Positions 35,208 to 44,131 are shown, counted from the stretch's first letter. The stretch: 64,000 bases of DNA from Rhodospirillales bacterium (GCA_014859895.1 JACZKS010000010.1:1-64000); one strand, 5' to 3'. A program made the numbers and translations. Notes: generated by a model from the sequence alone, not told the origin.

Positions 35208-35591
35208 TCAACCGATCACAGCGATGACATCGCACTGCACCAGCGCGCCGCCATCCATGTTCATCTGCAGCGCGTGTCGGGCCGGGCGACACCGCTCGTC
35301 CGGAAACATCTTCACCCACTCCGCATTCACCGGCGCGCGCTGTGAGCGGTCCTGCAGCCAGACCGTCATCTTGATGATGTCGTCGGTCGTGCCGCCGCCC
35401 GCCTCGACGATCGCCTTCATGTGCGCGAACATGTTCACGCACTGGTCTTCGATCGACTCCGGCATTTTCCCCGTCTGCGGATCGCGACCGAGGATGACGC
35501 CGGACATCAGAAGATTGCCGATGCGGCTGGCGTTCGGAATCGGGTTGGCGTGCTTGAACCCCCCGATCTGGATGCTGGTACGTCTTGCCAT
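35208..35591 (-). CDS. RidA/YjgF-family protein
   Basis: A 127-residue RidA-family protein with NLLMSGVILGRDPQTGKMPE, DIIKMTVWLQDRSQRAPVN and the conserved Arg in CRPARHALQ that binds the carboxylate of imines and enamines. Catabolic operons often carry a RidA relative that hydrolyses an enamine/imine intermediate or a chlorinated or ring-opened product. It lies 16 bp upstream of the amidohydrolase and 30 bp after the hydratase, with a 15-bp duplication in its ribosome-site region. Confidence 0.88.
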   Translation of the reverse strand: MARRTSIQIGGFKHANPIPNASRIGNLLMSGVILGRDPQTGKMPESIEDQCVNMFAHMKAIVEAGGGTTDDIIKMTVWLQDRSQRAPVNAEWVKMFPDERCRPARHALQMNMDGGALVQCDVIAVIG

Positions 35592-35605
35592 CAGCGTTGT
35601 CCTTT

Positions 35606-35635
35606 TCTAAACAAACTGGCTCTAAACAAACTGGC
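35606..35635. repeat. 15-bp tandem duplication spanning a stop codon
   Basis: TCTAAACAAACTGGC occurs twice head-to-tail (35606-35620 and 35621-35635). On the minus strand the copy at 35621 contains the last codons and stop of the hydratase (CQFV-stop); the other copy repeats them in the leader of the RidA gene. It is a simple replication-slippage duplication that lengthens the intercistronic gap. Confidence 0.85.
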
Positions 35636-36425
35636 AACTCACCGACCCGAACTCTCGGTAGTCGGCATGGAATACATCGCCCTTGCGAACGTCGACGGGC
35701 CGCGTGAAGGATCCGGCGAGGACCACTTCACCGGCGGCAAGATGCTCGTCGTGCAGCGCAAGTCGGTTCGCGAGCCAAGCGACGCCGTTGGCCGGATGGT
35801 TGAGGACGCCGGCGGCGATACCCGTCTCCTCGATCTGTCCGTTCCGGAACAACAGCGCGCCGATCCAACGCAAGTCCGCGTTGTGCGGCAGAAACGGCCG
35901 ACCACCCAACACCAGAGCCGCGTTCGCCGCATTGTCGGAAATCGTATCCATAACCTTGCGCGTTGCCTTGGTCTCCGGATCAATCCGGTGCATCCGCGAT
36001 TCCAAAATCTCAAGCGCCGGCGTGACGTGGCCGGTGGCTTTCAGCACATCGAAGATCGTGCAGTTCGGGCCCCGGAGTGGCGTCTCAAGCACGAAGGCGA
36101 GCTCGACCTCGATTCGCGCTCCATTGAAACGGTCGAACGGAATCTCGCTCGCCTCCGGATAGAACATGTCCTCGAACAGAACACCGTAGTCCGGTTCGGC
36201 GATGCCGACGGCATTCTGCATCGCTTTCGAGGTGAGCCCGATCTTGTGCCCCCGGATGACGCGACCGCCGGCGACTTGAAGGCGGGTCCACGCGCGCTGG
36301 ATCGCATAGGCGTCCTCGATCGAGAGCTCCGGGTACTCCAGCGTGAACATACGCAACAGCGACTTGGTCTGCCGGGCTCCGTCCAACCTTCGGGCCAAGT
36401 CTTCGATCGTCGTATTGTCGAGCAT
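35622..36425 (-). CDS. 2-oxopent-4-enoate / 2-oxohept-4-ene-dioate hydratase family
   Basis: A 267-residue hydratase of the MhpD/HpaH family. It has RGHKIGLTSKAMQNAVGIAE and the YGVLFEDMF loop, then the metal-binding pattern ARIEVELAFVL with conserved Glu residues. It adds water to a 2-oxo-4-enoate to give a 4-hydroxy-2-oxo acid, the substrate type of HpcH/HpaI aldolases. It is 6 bp downstream of the FAH-family gene, the usual order in meta-cleavage and homoprotocatechuate-like routes. No ring-cleaving dioxygenase is in the window, so the upstream substrate is unknown. Confidence 0.87.
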   Translation of the reverse strand: MLDNTTIEDLARRLDGARQTKSLLRMFTLEYPELSIEDAYAIQRAWTRLQVAGGRVIRGHKIGLTSKAMQNAVGIAEPDYGVLFEDMFYPEASEIPFDRFNGARIEVELAFVLETPLRGPNCTIFDVLKATGHVTPALEILESRMHRIDPETKATRKVMDTISDNAANAALVLGGRPFLPHNADLRWIGALLFRNGQIEETGIAAGVLNHPANGVAWLANRLALHDEHLAAGEVVLAGSFTRPVDVRKGDVFHADYREFGSVSCQFV

Positions 36426-36431
36426 CGCCTT

Positions 36432-37292
36432 TCAATCCTCTTCGACGACAGTGTTGCGGAGGATGCCGATCCCAGCGGATTCGACCTCGACCACGTCGCC
36501 CGGCTTCAGCCAACGCGGCGGATCGAACCGTGCGCCGGCGCCGGTCGGCGTACCGGTCACGATCATGTCTCCCGGCTTGAGCGTCGCGAAGGTCGAGAGA
36601 TACGCGATCAGAAAATCGAACGCGAAGATCAAACGTTCCGTCGAATCCTGTTGTCGCGTTTCGCCGTTGACGCGGGTGACGATGTCGTGAGGTCCGCGCG
36701 GATCGAGTTCGTCGGCCGTAACGATCCACGGTCCGATACTGCCCGACCGATCGAAATTCTTGCCTTGCGTGACGTTGAACTTGGCGTGGTGCAGCCAGTC
36801 ACGAACGCTGCCCTCGTTGCACAGCGTCATGCCGAAAATGTGCCGCCATGCCTGTTCACGCGGGATGTGACGGCCAGGTTCGCCGACGACGATGACGAGC
36901 TCGCCTTCGTAGTCGAGCTGTTCAGACACGTTCGGTTTCTCGATCGGCTGCCCGGACCCGACAACGGACGAAGGATTGCGAACGAATAGGCTCGGATATT
37001 TCTGCAGATTGGATCCGTCCTTGTATTCGGCATTGCGGTCGCGGTAGTTCACGCCGATGCACCAAAGTTTCTCGGGTGCCGGTATAGGCGGAAGCAGTGT
37101 CAATGATGCCAATTCCCTGTCAGGCGACTGCCCCGTCAAGGCGTTTCGTGCTGCAGAGAGCCCGTCACGGGCGATGAGCGTCTTGAGATCGGGATATTCG
37201 TTGCCGATACGAGCGGCGAGATCGACGACGCCGCCTTCAACGACCGCGCCGTACCGCTCACGCCCGTTTTCGAGGTAACTCAACAACCGCAT
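36432..37292 (-). CDS. fumarylacetoacetate hydrolase family protein
   Basis: A 286-residue FAH-family enzyme. It has KLWCIGVNYRDRNAEY, LDYEGELVIVVGEPGRHI (two acidic metal ligands), a GPWIVTADEL segment and GDMIVTGTPTGAGARFDPP. ATG 37292 follows GGAGGCAAGGT; a longer upstream frame has no support. Family members are hydrolases of acylpyruvates or isomerases/decarboxylases of 2-hydroxyhepta-diene-dioates. It is the first intact gene of the leftward catabolic run. A dyad shared with the IclR promoter at 41.9 kb lies about 290 bp upstream. Confidence 0.87.
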   Translation of the reverse strand: MRLLSYLENGRERYGAVVEGGVVDLAARIGNEYPDLKTLIARDGLSAARNALTGQSPDRELASLTLLPPIPAPEKLWCIGVNYRDRNAEYKDGSNLQKYPSLFVRNPSSVVGSGQPIEKPNVSEQLDYEGELVIVVGEPGRHIPREQAWRHIFGMTLCNEGSVRDWLHHAKFNVTQGKNFDRSGSIGPWIVTADELDPRGPHDIVTRVNGETRQQDSTERLIFAFDFLIAYLSTFATLKPGDMIVTGTPTGAGARFDPPRWLKPGDVVEVESAGIGILRNTVVEED

Positions 37293-37578
37293 ACCTTGCC
37301 TCCAAATCATGCCGTCGACTGGGCGGCGGCGAGTTTGCGCCCGCGCACCAGTTTGACGACGCTTTCCCCAAAAACAGGGGAGCCACCCAGACCTTTGGGC
37401 GTAGAACGACAATTCCGGTGATCAATCGAAGGGCCCGCGTAACGTCATTCTTCTCGGGATCAAGCCGCCTGCCCTTCTCCGCATCGAATGGTGTGACTTG
37501 GACCTGCATCGATTGCACCTCAATTCGCCCATACTTCCCCTGTTGCGATTGCCGAGTCGATCGAATTGCGCTCCAAAT

Positions 37579-37596
37579 GCCCACATTATGGACATT
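37579..37596. promoter_or_regulatory. candidate IclR operator / truncated IclR start
   Basis: TGCCCACATTATGGACAT matches exactly, in reverse complement, the 18 bp at 41892-41909 that overlap the start of the second IclR gene. The core GCCCACATTATGGAC is an imperfect palindrome. On the plus strand the ATG inside it begins MDIDDGQRSG, similar to MDMDIGDN at the IclR start, and is cut off by the IS3 remnant. It may thus be an operator, the 5' stub of a lost IclR gene, or both. Confidence 0.5.
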
Positions 37597-37639
37597 GACG
37601 ATGGGCAACGTTCTGGTTTGCAGCGGTTCGCCCCCCCCA

Positions 37640-37774
37640 GCACGCCGCTGAGAGATTGGCCGCGATCGAGCACACCGCCGTCCAGCGCGACGGATGTTCG
37701 CCTTCGTGGTGCAGGATCAGCCGTACCGCTCGCTCGCGGACCTCGGTCGGGAAATTGTCCACCGTCTTGCCCAT
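37640..37774 (-). mobile_element. IS3-family OrfA N-terminal remnant
   Basis: ATG 37774 begins MGKTVDNFPTEVRERAVRLI, continues LHHEGEHPSRWTAVCSIAA and then loses homology. This is the usual start of IS3-family OrfA helix-turn-helix proteins (PPEVRERAVRMVLEH.GEYPS.W.A..SIA). Only about 44 codons remain and no OrfB is present. Confidence 0.72.
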
Positions 37775-37825
37775 GATGGCTCCACCTTTTTAGAAATTTG
37801 GAGCCTCCGACAATCCCGGCGCAGT

Positions 37826-37945
37826 TCAAAGCCTCGGCTGCTCAAAGCATCCGCGGAAGAGCACGAAGTTGGCAGTGACGATGGTGATCAGCGCCCCTGC
37901 CATCGGAATCGCAGTCCGCTTGAGCGCATCAAAGGCAAACCGGTT
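37826..37945 (-). pseudogene. possible transporter C-terminal remnant
   Basis: A 37-codon frame ending TGA 37828-37826 contains one clear membrane helix (IPMAGALITIVTANFVLF) preceded by FDALKRTA. It has no start and is cut on its right side by a stop codon. It resembles the last helix of a carboxylate permease but is too short to assign. Confidence 0.25.
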
Positions 37946-38275
37946 TCACATGTCGAACGAAGACTCCTGCCGGAGCGTTCCACAGTTACTTTCCAGCCGG
38001 CCCGTCTGGGAGACCGGGCAAGACGATTGGTCAAGGGGTCATTCTTGTCGAAGTAGTCTGCGCGCTCGTGAGATCAGAGCAGATCATTGGCGCCGTTGAG
38101 GAAAAGCACACATGCTTCCATTCGCAATCGACCGTCGCGACACGGCCATTCTTTACGAATTCCAAGCACTCCTTCGTCGCGATATCGCGATTTGCACACT
38201 CACGCCCAATCAGACACCTTTTGCGGTGTGAATGGGTGTTCTTCCGCAGCCACCCCATATTCCCCTACACTATTC

Positions 38276-39190
38276 CTACGACGCCAGAAGCACTTGCTCA
38301 CGTTTTCGCAAGCCACTAATAAATTCCCGTACCGCTGACGAATTGTTGCTCCGTCGAACCGCAGAGACAATTTCGGCGTGCAACGTCAGGCCGTCGAGCT
38401 GCCGGTACACCACATCGGCCAGTTGGATCCGCCGAAGCGACGCGGGCACGACCGAGATCCCGAGCCCCATCGCGACGAAGTTGAGGGCCGTAATGAAGTC
38501 GCGGACATTGTATGAGAATTTTGGCGAAAAGCCCCCGTTCCTACCGATTTCTCGCGTATGTTCGCCAAATCCGGCCCGATCATCGGACTGCGGCAAAATG
38601 AATGACTCGTTGGCCAGATCCATCGGCCGAATCGCCTTGCCGGTCGCAGCCAACGGGTGATCAACGCGCAGGGCGATACTGAGCGTCTCGCGCAGTTGCG
38701 GCACGACTATTATGCCGGGAGGGTATTCGGGACGAGGGCGAAGAAAACCGACGTCGATGCGATTTTCCGACAGCGCCTCCAGTTGCCGCCATGTCTCCAT
38801 TTCCAGCAACGTGACCGTCACCGCCGGAAATTCAAGGTGGTAGGCATATATGACAGATGGCAACAGCCCGGAATAGGTGGCGGACGCGATGTAGGCGATC
38901 TCGAGCCGGCCACTCTCGCCACGTCCGACCTGACGCGCGGCCGACTCTGCTCTTTCAAGTTGCGCAAGACCGGATTGCACCTCGGCGAGGAACATCTCTC
39001 CGGCGTCGGTCAAACGGATCGGCGCTCGCTTGTTGCGATAAAGCAGACGAACGCCGAGGGACTTTTCCAGCGCCTGAATCTGCCGGCTGAGCGCCGATTG
39101 GGCAATGTGCAACTGATCCGCTGCACGGCCGAAATGCAAGCTTTCGGCAACTTTAATGAAGCATCGAATCTGGCGTACATCCAAGGCCAT
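38276..39190 (-). CDS. LysR-type regulator next to sodium:solute symporter
   Basis: A 304-residue LysR protein. The N-terminal winged helix reads RQIRCFIKVAESLHFGRAAD with recognition helix HIAQSALSRQIQALEKSLGV; the effector domain has GLGISVVPASL. This is the CatR/BenM-like subgroup that often controls aromatic or dicarboxylic acid catabolism. It is divergent from the symporter gene with 168 bp between starts. The gap contains the AT-rich ATTTAGGCATTAATATTTAG (39224-39243) suited to a LysR site. Confidence 0.87.
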   Translation of the reverse strand: MALDVRQIRCFIKVAESLHFGRAADQLHIAQSALSRQIQALEKSLGVRLLYRNKRAPIRLTDAGEMFLAEVQSGLAQLERAESAARQVGRGESGRLEIAYIASATYSGLLPSVIYAYHLEFPAVTVTLLEMETWRQLEALSENRIDVGFLRPRPEYPPGIIVVPQLRETLSIALRVDHPLAATGKAIRPMDLANESFILPQSDDRAGFGEHTREIGRNGGFSPKFSYNVRDFITALNFVAMGLGISVVPASLRRIQLADVVYRQLDGLTLHAEIVSAVRRSNNSSAVREFISGLRKREQVLLAS

Positions 39191-39358
39191 ATGCCCGCTC
39201 CTTCCGATCGGCCATTTAATCGAATTTAGGCATTAATATTTAGCATTACAACATTGGACCGCATCGCCGCGCAGGGGCAATACTCGCCATACTCAAACAC
39301 AGGCGCCCCCTGCGGAATCGAGTCGATTCCGTGCGCCGACAGTCAGCGGTCAACATCC

Positions 39359-40762
39359 ATGCCTCATCTTACTCTGATCCAGCTCAGTAGCCTTATCTTC
39401 ACGATCGTCGCCGTCATAGGGCTCGGCGTCTTCTCGGCGCGATCTGTCAAAACGGCGGAAGGTTACAGCCTGAACGGCCGATCGGCCGGCGCTGGCCTCA
39501 TCGCCGGCGGCATAACCGGGACTATCATAGGCGGGTCCGCAACGGTGGGAACCGCCCAGCTCGCCACCGTGTTCGGTCTTTCGGCATGGTGGTTTACGCT
39601 CGGCGGAGGCCTGGGCCTGTTGATCATGTCGGCGTTCTATGCCCGCCCGTTGCGCCACAGCGGGCTTGAGACGATTCCACAATTCTTGTCAAAGATGTAT
39701 GGTCCCAAGGCCGGGCCATTGGCGAGCATCATCTCTTCGCTCGGCGTCCTGTTTAGCTGCGTGGCCTGCGCCCTGTCGGGCATTCATATGATCGCGGCCA
39801 TGACCGGAGCCTCGCATGTGGTCGCCGCTGCCATCATTGTTCTTTTGGTGGTCGGGTACGTCGTTTTCGGCGGCTTGAAGGGTGCCGGCGTTTCGGGACT
39901 CCTCAAAATGTCGGTTCTCGGGGCCGCGCTGTGCGTCGCCGGCCTGGGCGCCGTGCTCGCCCTGTATCGCATGCCTGATTTTTCGGCTTCGTTCCCGGCG
40001 TATCCGTGGTTCAGTCTGTGGGGCCGCGGCGGCAGTGTGGCCGCCAGCAACGCCTTGTCGCTGATCGTCGGCGTCCTTTGCACGCAGACCTACGTTCAGG
40101 CGGTGTATTCGGCCGCCGACGCCCGCACCGCCGCGATCGGCACCGCCACCGCCGCGGCCATGGTGATACCGGTCGGCCTGCCCTCCATTGCCATCGGGAT
40201 GTTCATGCATGTCCATCATCCCGATCTCGCTCCGGTGTTGGCACTTCCCATGTACCTGGTGACCTACCTGCCGGGCTGGCTCGGCGGCGTCGGCCTTGCC
40301 GCCCTTCTGCTGTCGGTGGTCGGCTCGATCGCCGGCTTGTCGCTCGGCATCGGGACGATGATCTCCAACGACATCGTTCGCGGCGTCTTCGGCGTGCGTT
40401 CCGACGCGCGCATTCTGCTCGCCAATCGCGCGAGCGTCGCCACCGTGGCTTGCATGGCCATGGCGATCGCATTGTCCAGCCTGAACTCGTATGTTCTCGA
40501 CTGGAGCTACATGTCCATGGCGCTGCGCGGCGGTGGCATTTTTCTGCCGCTGACGCTCGCCATATTCCGTCCCGGCTTGCTCAGTGGCCGGTGGGGCGTG
40601 GCGTCGATGTTCGTGAGCACCGCGGCCGCGGTGGCCAGCTGGATGTTCTTCCCGAAGTTGATTCCGCTCTTCGTCGGTCTCGTCGTCAGCGTCGGTCTCG
40701 TCGCGGTTGCGGTGCTGCTGCGCGGCTGGTCGCGGCGCAGGCTCGCGCGCCGGCCCGCCTGA
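39359..40762 (+). CDS. sodium:solute symporter family protein
   Basis: A 467-residue SSS-family (SLC5-like) transporter with about 13 hydrophobic segments. It has EGYSLNGRSAGAGLIAGGIT at helix 1, GGSATVGTAQLA, and VFGGLKGAGVSGLLKM in the middle. ATG 39359 is chosen because it directly precedes the first helix; the Shine-Dalgarno sequence is weak (GTCAGCGGT). SSS proteins couple Na+ influx to uptake of organic acids, sugars or amino acids. Its divergence from a LysR gene and closeness to the FAH operon suggest that it brings in that operon's substrate. Confidence 0.85.
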   Translation: MPHLTLIQLSSLIFTIVAVIGLGVFSARSVKTAEGYSLNGRSAGAGLIAGGITGTIIGGSATVGTAQLATVFGLSAWWFTLGGGLGLLIMSAFYARPLRHSGLETIPQFLSKMYGPKAGPLASIISSLGVLFSCVACALSGIHMIAAMTGASHVVAAAIIVLLVVGYVVFGGLKGAGVSGLLKMSVLGAALCVAGLGAVLALYRMPDFSASFPAYPWFSLWGRGGSVAASNALSLIVGVLCTQTYVQAVYSAADARTAAIGTATAAAMVIPVGLPSIAIGMFMHVHHPDLAPVLALPMYLVTYLPGWLGGVGLAALLLSVVGSIAGLSLGIGTMISNDIVRGVFGVRSDARILLANRASVATVACMAMAIALSSLNSYVLDWSYMSMALRGGGIFLPLTLAIFRPGLLSGRWGVASMFVSTAAAVASWMFFPKLIPLFVGLVVSVGLVAVAVLLRGWSRRRLARRPA

Positions 40763-41065
40763 ACGGCTTCGCCGCTCACGGCGACAGGCCCGCTCGCATT
40801 CGCGCTCGCCTATGGCAAGGGGGGTGTTCTAGCCGGGTTCCGCCTGGGCGCTCACCGACATTATCTCCCGGCCGGTCTGCCCCGGGGCGTCTTCAACCTG
40901 TGATGGGGAGCGACTCCGAGATTGGGGGCACTGCTTGCCCCATCCGGACGTTGATAGGGCGTCGTTCACCGGATCGGTCGGTCGTGACGGGACGATTGGC
41001 GGTGCGGGCGGCGGGTGGGTGCCTGGGTGAGGAAGCCAATTCAAAACCGCACGTCGGGCCACATG
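40763..41065. other. gap between symporter and second IclR gene
   Basis: 303 bp between two convergent genes. A GC-rich stretch after the symporter (ACGGCTTCGCCGCTCACGGC) can form small hairpins, but no clean terminator was found. No coding signal or insertion-sequence trace was recognised. Confidence 0.4.
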
Positions 41066-41899
41066 CTATTTGTGCAACAGCTTTCCTATGGCGAGCGCAG
41101 CGCTCTTTAATGTCTCGCCAACCTCCCCCTCGCGTTGCGGCCGTAGACGTGCGCGGACTGCCACGATCGTAATCGCCGCGCAAGGCTGCCCGTCGGGCGT
41201 CCTGATGACGACGGAAATTGCTTTGGTACCGGGAACGATGCCGGAATGACGAACGGAGTAACCGGTGCGCCGTGCGACGGCGACTTGTTCGAGAACGGAT
41301 GTCGGGTTCGTGCGATACGCATCGAATCTGTTGGCGTTGTTGATGATGATCTCGTGCGCCTCCGGCGGCGGCAAACCGGCGAGCATCGCCACGCCGGCTG
41401 TGCTCACCCCGAGCGGTCGCCTCGCGCCGACCTCGATGGAAAACACCTGAACCGGATATGTACCGATCACGCGCGTGACGCACAGCGCGTCTACTCCGGT
41501 CCGTACCGTGAGAAAGGTCGTGTCACCGATATCGTGAGCGATATCCGACAAATACGGTTCCGCCGCCACCACCAACGAGGAGCGAGAGGGGCGCGCCAGT
41601 GCGAGTTCGAGAACCTGATGCCCGATCGCGTACCGTTTGGTCTTGTGGCGTTTTTCGACAATTCCTTCCTCGATCAGGACGTGGACCAGCCGATGCACGG
41701 TTGATCTCGATAGACCGGTTGCCTTGACGACGTCCGGGAGGGGAAGGCCAGCGTCGCGTCCCGCCGCCAGGATGCGCAGCACCGCGATTGCCCGACGGAC
41801 GCTCTGCGCCCCACTTACGGGTTGCCCTGCATCTTTGTGCCGCCGCTCAGATCCAGGCCGCGGCTGCACCGCTCGATTGTCACCGATGTCCATGTCCAT
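41066..41899 (-). CDS. IclR-family regulator (second)
   Basis: A 277-residue IclR protein: winged helix with LPLPDVVKATGLSRSTVHRL, effector domain with GDTTFLTVRTGVDALCVTR and SIEVGARRPLGVSTAGVAML. It is clearly related to the IclR at 26312 (same lengths and motifs). Two alternative ATGs lie close together at the start; the first (41899) is used. Directly upstream sits an IS630 fragment, so its original divergent partner may be lost. The 18 bp at its start recur at 37579-37596 before the FAH operon, its best candidate target. Confidence 0.85.
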   Translation of the reverse strand: MDMDIGDNRAVQPRPGSERRHKDAGQPVSGAQSVRRAIAVLRILAAGRDAGLPLPDVVKATGLSRSTVHRLVHVLIEEGIVEKRHKTKRYAIGHQVLELALARPSRSSLVVAAEPYLSDIAHDIGDTTFLTVRTGVDALCVTRVIGTYPVQVFSIEVGARRPLGVSTAGVAMLAGLPPPEAHEIIINNANRFDAYRTNPTSVLEQVAVARRTGYSVRHSGIVPGTKAISVVIRTPDGQPCAAITIVAVRARLRPQREGEVGETLKSAALAIGKLLHK

Positions 41900-41909
41900 A
41901 ATGTGGGCA
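41892..41909. promoter_or_regulatory. candidate IclR operator at own start
   Basis: ATGTCCATAATGTGGGCA overlaps the start codon of the second IclR gene and is an exact reverse complement of 37579-37596. The central GTCCATAATGTGGGC is an imperfect palindrome reminiscent of the TTCCATAATATGGAA site of the first IclR gene. Confidence 0.5.
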
Positions 41910-41983
41910 CTTAGAACACAATCCGCTCAACCAAAGCAACCAAGCAGTGGATATATCTGCGCGCCGGTCACGCCGACGCTTGG

Positions 41984-42449
41984 CATCCTGGGCGTGATGG
42001 CGAGGCCGCGCCGACAGCTTGCGGAAGCCCATGGCCCGCATCTCCCGGCTCAGCGTCTGCTTGCTGATCGTCAGCCCGAATTCCTCGAACAGCCACTGCG
42101 CCAAGTCCACCAGCCGCCAGCGCACGACGCCGTGGATGGCCGGCATCGGCCCCGTCTCGATCATCTCGGCCAGCGCCCGCCGGTGCCCGTCGTTCAGGAT
42201 CGGTACCTGACCGGGGGCCTTCCCGTTCAGCAGCCCGTCGGGACCCTCGGCGTTGAAGGCCAGCACCCAGTCCCGAACCGTCTGCAATCCCACCCCGCCA
42301 AGCCGCGCCGCATCGCTCCGCGACCGGCCATCGTAGATCTCCGCCAAAGCCAGCAGCCGACGCGTCTGATCCGCGCTCCTTGATGCCTTGGCCAACTCTC
42401 GTATTTGCGAGGCCGTGAAGTCCCCGCGAAGCCGAACCGCAAACCCCAT
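41984..42449 (-). mobile_element. IS630-family transposase, N-terminal remnant
   Basis: ATG 42449 begins a helix-turn-helix transposase domain: RRLLALAEIYDGRSRSDAAR, GLQTVRDWVLAFNAEGPDGL, and FGLTISKQTLSREMRAMGFR. This is the N-terminal half of IS630-family proteins. Homology ends near ARPRHHAQD (about 41984), before the DDE catalytic domain, and the frame then runs into IclR upstream DNA. GGAGG lies before the start. The element is inactive and separates the IclR gene from the sulfatase operon. Confidence 0.75.
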
Positions 42450-42700
42450 GGCAAACCTCCTGCGTCGGTTTGCCCCATTGATTCAGAAATTTGGCCGCTT
42501 GGGAATCCCCAACGAGTCCCTCTCAGTGGGACTTGGTATAACACTGCTGACGGAACAACTTTGAATTCTGCAACATCATGGAATGTTCTCTTCTTCGAAA
42601 GGAGCCAAGAAAGCCGCGCTGAAAGCCACTCGGCGCGGTCCCGTGGGATATTTGGACGAGGCGCCATGCTCACGCTTCACCGTTTATCGGGCACTCCCGA

Positions 42701-44131
42701 TCAGCGGTGCTCCCTCATCCATTCGCTGGTCCTGAGCTGGCTTTCGATGCGCCATTCGAGAAAGACGTCGAGCATCTCGCGCTTGGCCGAGGCACCCGCC
42801 GGGTCGTCCCACAGGTTGCGCACCTCGCCGGGATCGTTCCTGAGATCGAAGAGCTGGCCGAACGTCTCGTTGGAAAAATGGGTAAGCTTCCAGTCGCGCG
42901 AGCGGACCATGGTGACCATGCGGGCGTCGGTCAGGCTCTCGTCGCCGCGCTGCTCGGAGAACACGTAGTCGCGTCCAGCCCATTCCTCGCCGCGAATGGC
43001 CGGCAGCGCCGAGATGCTCTCGAATGTGCTCGGCACCTCGACACCGGCCAGTTCGAGCAGCGCGTGCGAAATGTCGAAGTGCTGGCACATGGCGTCCACC
43101 CGGTGCCCCGCCCTGACGATTCCGGGGCCCCACACGATGGTCGGCATGCGCACGATCTGCTCGTAGGACGACCATTTTTGGCTAAGCCCATGATCGCCCA
43201 GGCAATCGCCGTGGTCCGACGTGAAGACCACGATGGTGTTGTCGAGATACCCTTCGTCTTCCAGCGACTTCATGATCTCGCCGACCTTGTCGTCGATCAT
43301 GGTCATGTTGGCGAGATAGTAGGCGCGCTGCCGGAAACGGGCCTGCGGGTCGACTTGGAGTTGATGCACGACCGAATCGTGGTCGATCCGGGCGCAGTGC
43401 CGGCGGTACTCCTGGAGCGGCGGCGGCAGCCCCTCGAGGTCCTCCGGCAGGACGGGATCGATCGGCAGGTCCCTCTGCAGGTAGGGCGCGGCGTACCGGG
43501 CCGTCGGGTCGTAGGGCGGATGCGGCCCCGGGAACCCGACCTGCAGGAACAGCGGCTCGGTCTTGGGATAGGTGCTCAACCACCACTGCGCCATGTTGCC
43601 GACGAACATGTCGGAATGCAGATGCTCCGGCAGTTCCCATTCGAAGGCGCCGAGGCGCTTCTTGTAGTCGTCACGCAGGCGATAGGTCTCGCGCTGCTGC
43701 TTGACCAGCCCGTTGGCGGCCAGCGCCCGATCCCATTCATCCAGGTAGTGCCGACCCTCGAGGTAGCGGTCCTTGTTCTCGACGTTGTAGCGCTGGTGGA
43801 ACCCGCACGGCGTGTTGTGCGGCCAGGTGTGCATCTTGCCGATGTTGACGTTGTGGTAGCCGGCCTCGCCGAGGTTCTCCAGCCAGGAGTGCCGCCAATC
43901 GCAGGCGTTCTTTAGGATCCCCGTGGTGTGCGGATAGTACCCGGTGAAGATCGATGCCCGCGACGGCGCACACGACATTCCCGCCGCATAGCAGCGCGTG
44001 AAGACGCAGCCCTCGCGGGCCAGACGGTCCAGGTTGGGCGTGTCCATGTACGGATAGCCCAGCGCGTTGATGGTATCATAACGCTGTTGGTCGGTGATGA
44101 TGTAGACGATGTTGGGCCGTTTCTCGGTCAT
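42701..44131 (-). CDS. type I sulfatase (formylglycine-dependent), cytoplasmic
   Basis: A 476-residue alkaline-phosphatase-fold sulfatase. It starts RPNIVYIITDQQRYD (metal-binding Asp) and has the modification motif CAPSRAS with Cys54 as the formylglycine precursor, TGYYPHTTGI, and VVFTSDHGDCLGDHGL (second metal site). ATG 44131 follows AAGGTGG. No signal peptide precedes the catalytic core, so it should act in the cytoplasm. Related phosphonate monoester hydrolases share this fold, so sulfate ester is likely but not proven. It is the last gene of the LacI-controlled operon. A formylglycine-generating or anaerobic maturase enzyme is not encoded in the window. Confidence 0.85.
   Translation of the reverse strand: MTEKRPNIVYIITDQQRYDTINALGYPYMDTPNLDRLAREGCVFTRCYAAGMSCAPSRASIFTGYYPHTTGILKNACDWRHSWLENLGEAGYHNVNIGKMHTWPHNTPCGFHQRYNVENKDRYLEGRHYLDEWDRALAANGLVKQQRETYRLRDDYKKRLGAFEWELPEHLHSDMFVGNMAQWWLSTYPKTEPLFLQVGFPGPHPPYDPTARYAAPYLQRDLPIDPVLPEDLEGLPPPLQEYRRHCARIDHDSVVHQLQVDPQARFRQRAYYLANMTMIDDKVGEIMKSLEDEGYLDNTIVVFTSDHGDCLGDHGLSQKWSSYEQIVRMPTIVWGPGIVRAGHRVDAMCQHFDISHALLELAGVEVPSTFESISALPAIRGEEWAGRDYVFSEQRGDESLTDARMVTMVRSRDWKLTHFSNETFGQLFDLRNDPGEVRNLWDDPAGASAKREMLDVFLEWRIESQLRTSEWMREHR

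Larger units (their letters stand above)
37293..38275. other. decayed region between FAH operon and LysR gene
   Basis: About 980 bp without an intact gene. It contains a possible small decayed frame (37320-37510, minus), the candidate operator at 37579-37596, an IS3 OrfA fragment (37640-37774) and a hydrophobic C-terminal fragment (37826-37945). The rest (37950-38275) is lower in GC, with no coding signal recognised on either strand. The promoter of the FAH operon should lie here. Confidence 0.55.

Noticed and set aside
35421..36989. A 522-residue plus-strand frame across RidA, hydratase and FAH genes
   Set aside because: It covers three recognisable minus-strand genes and two intergenic junctions and has no protein family features.
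42227..42673. A minus-strand frame upstream of the IS630 remnant
   Set aside because: It overlaps the transposase fragment in another frame and shows no family resemblance or ribosome site.
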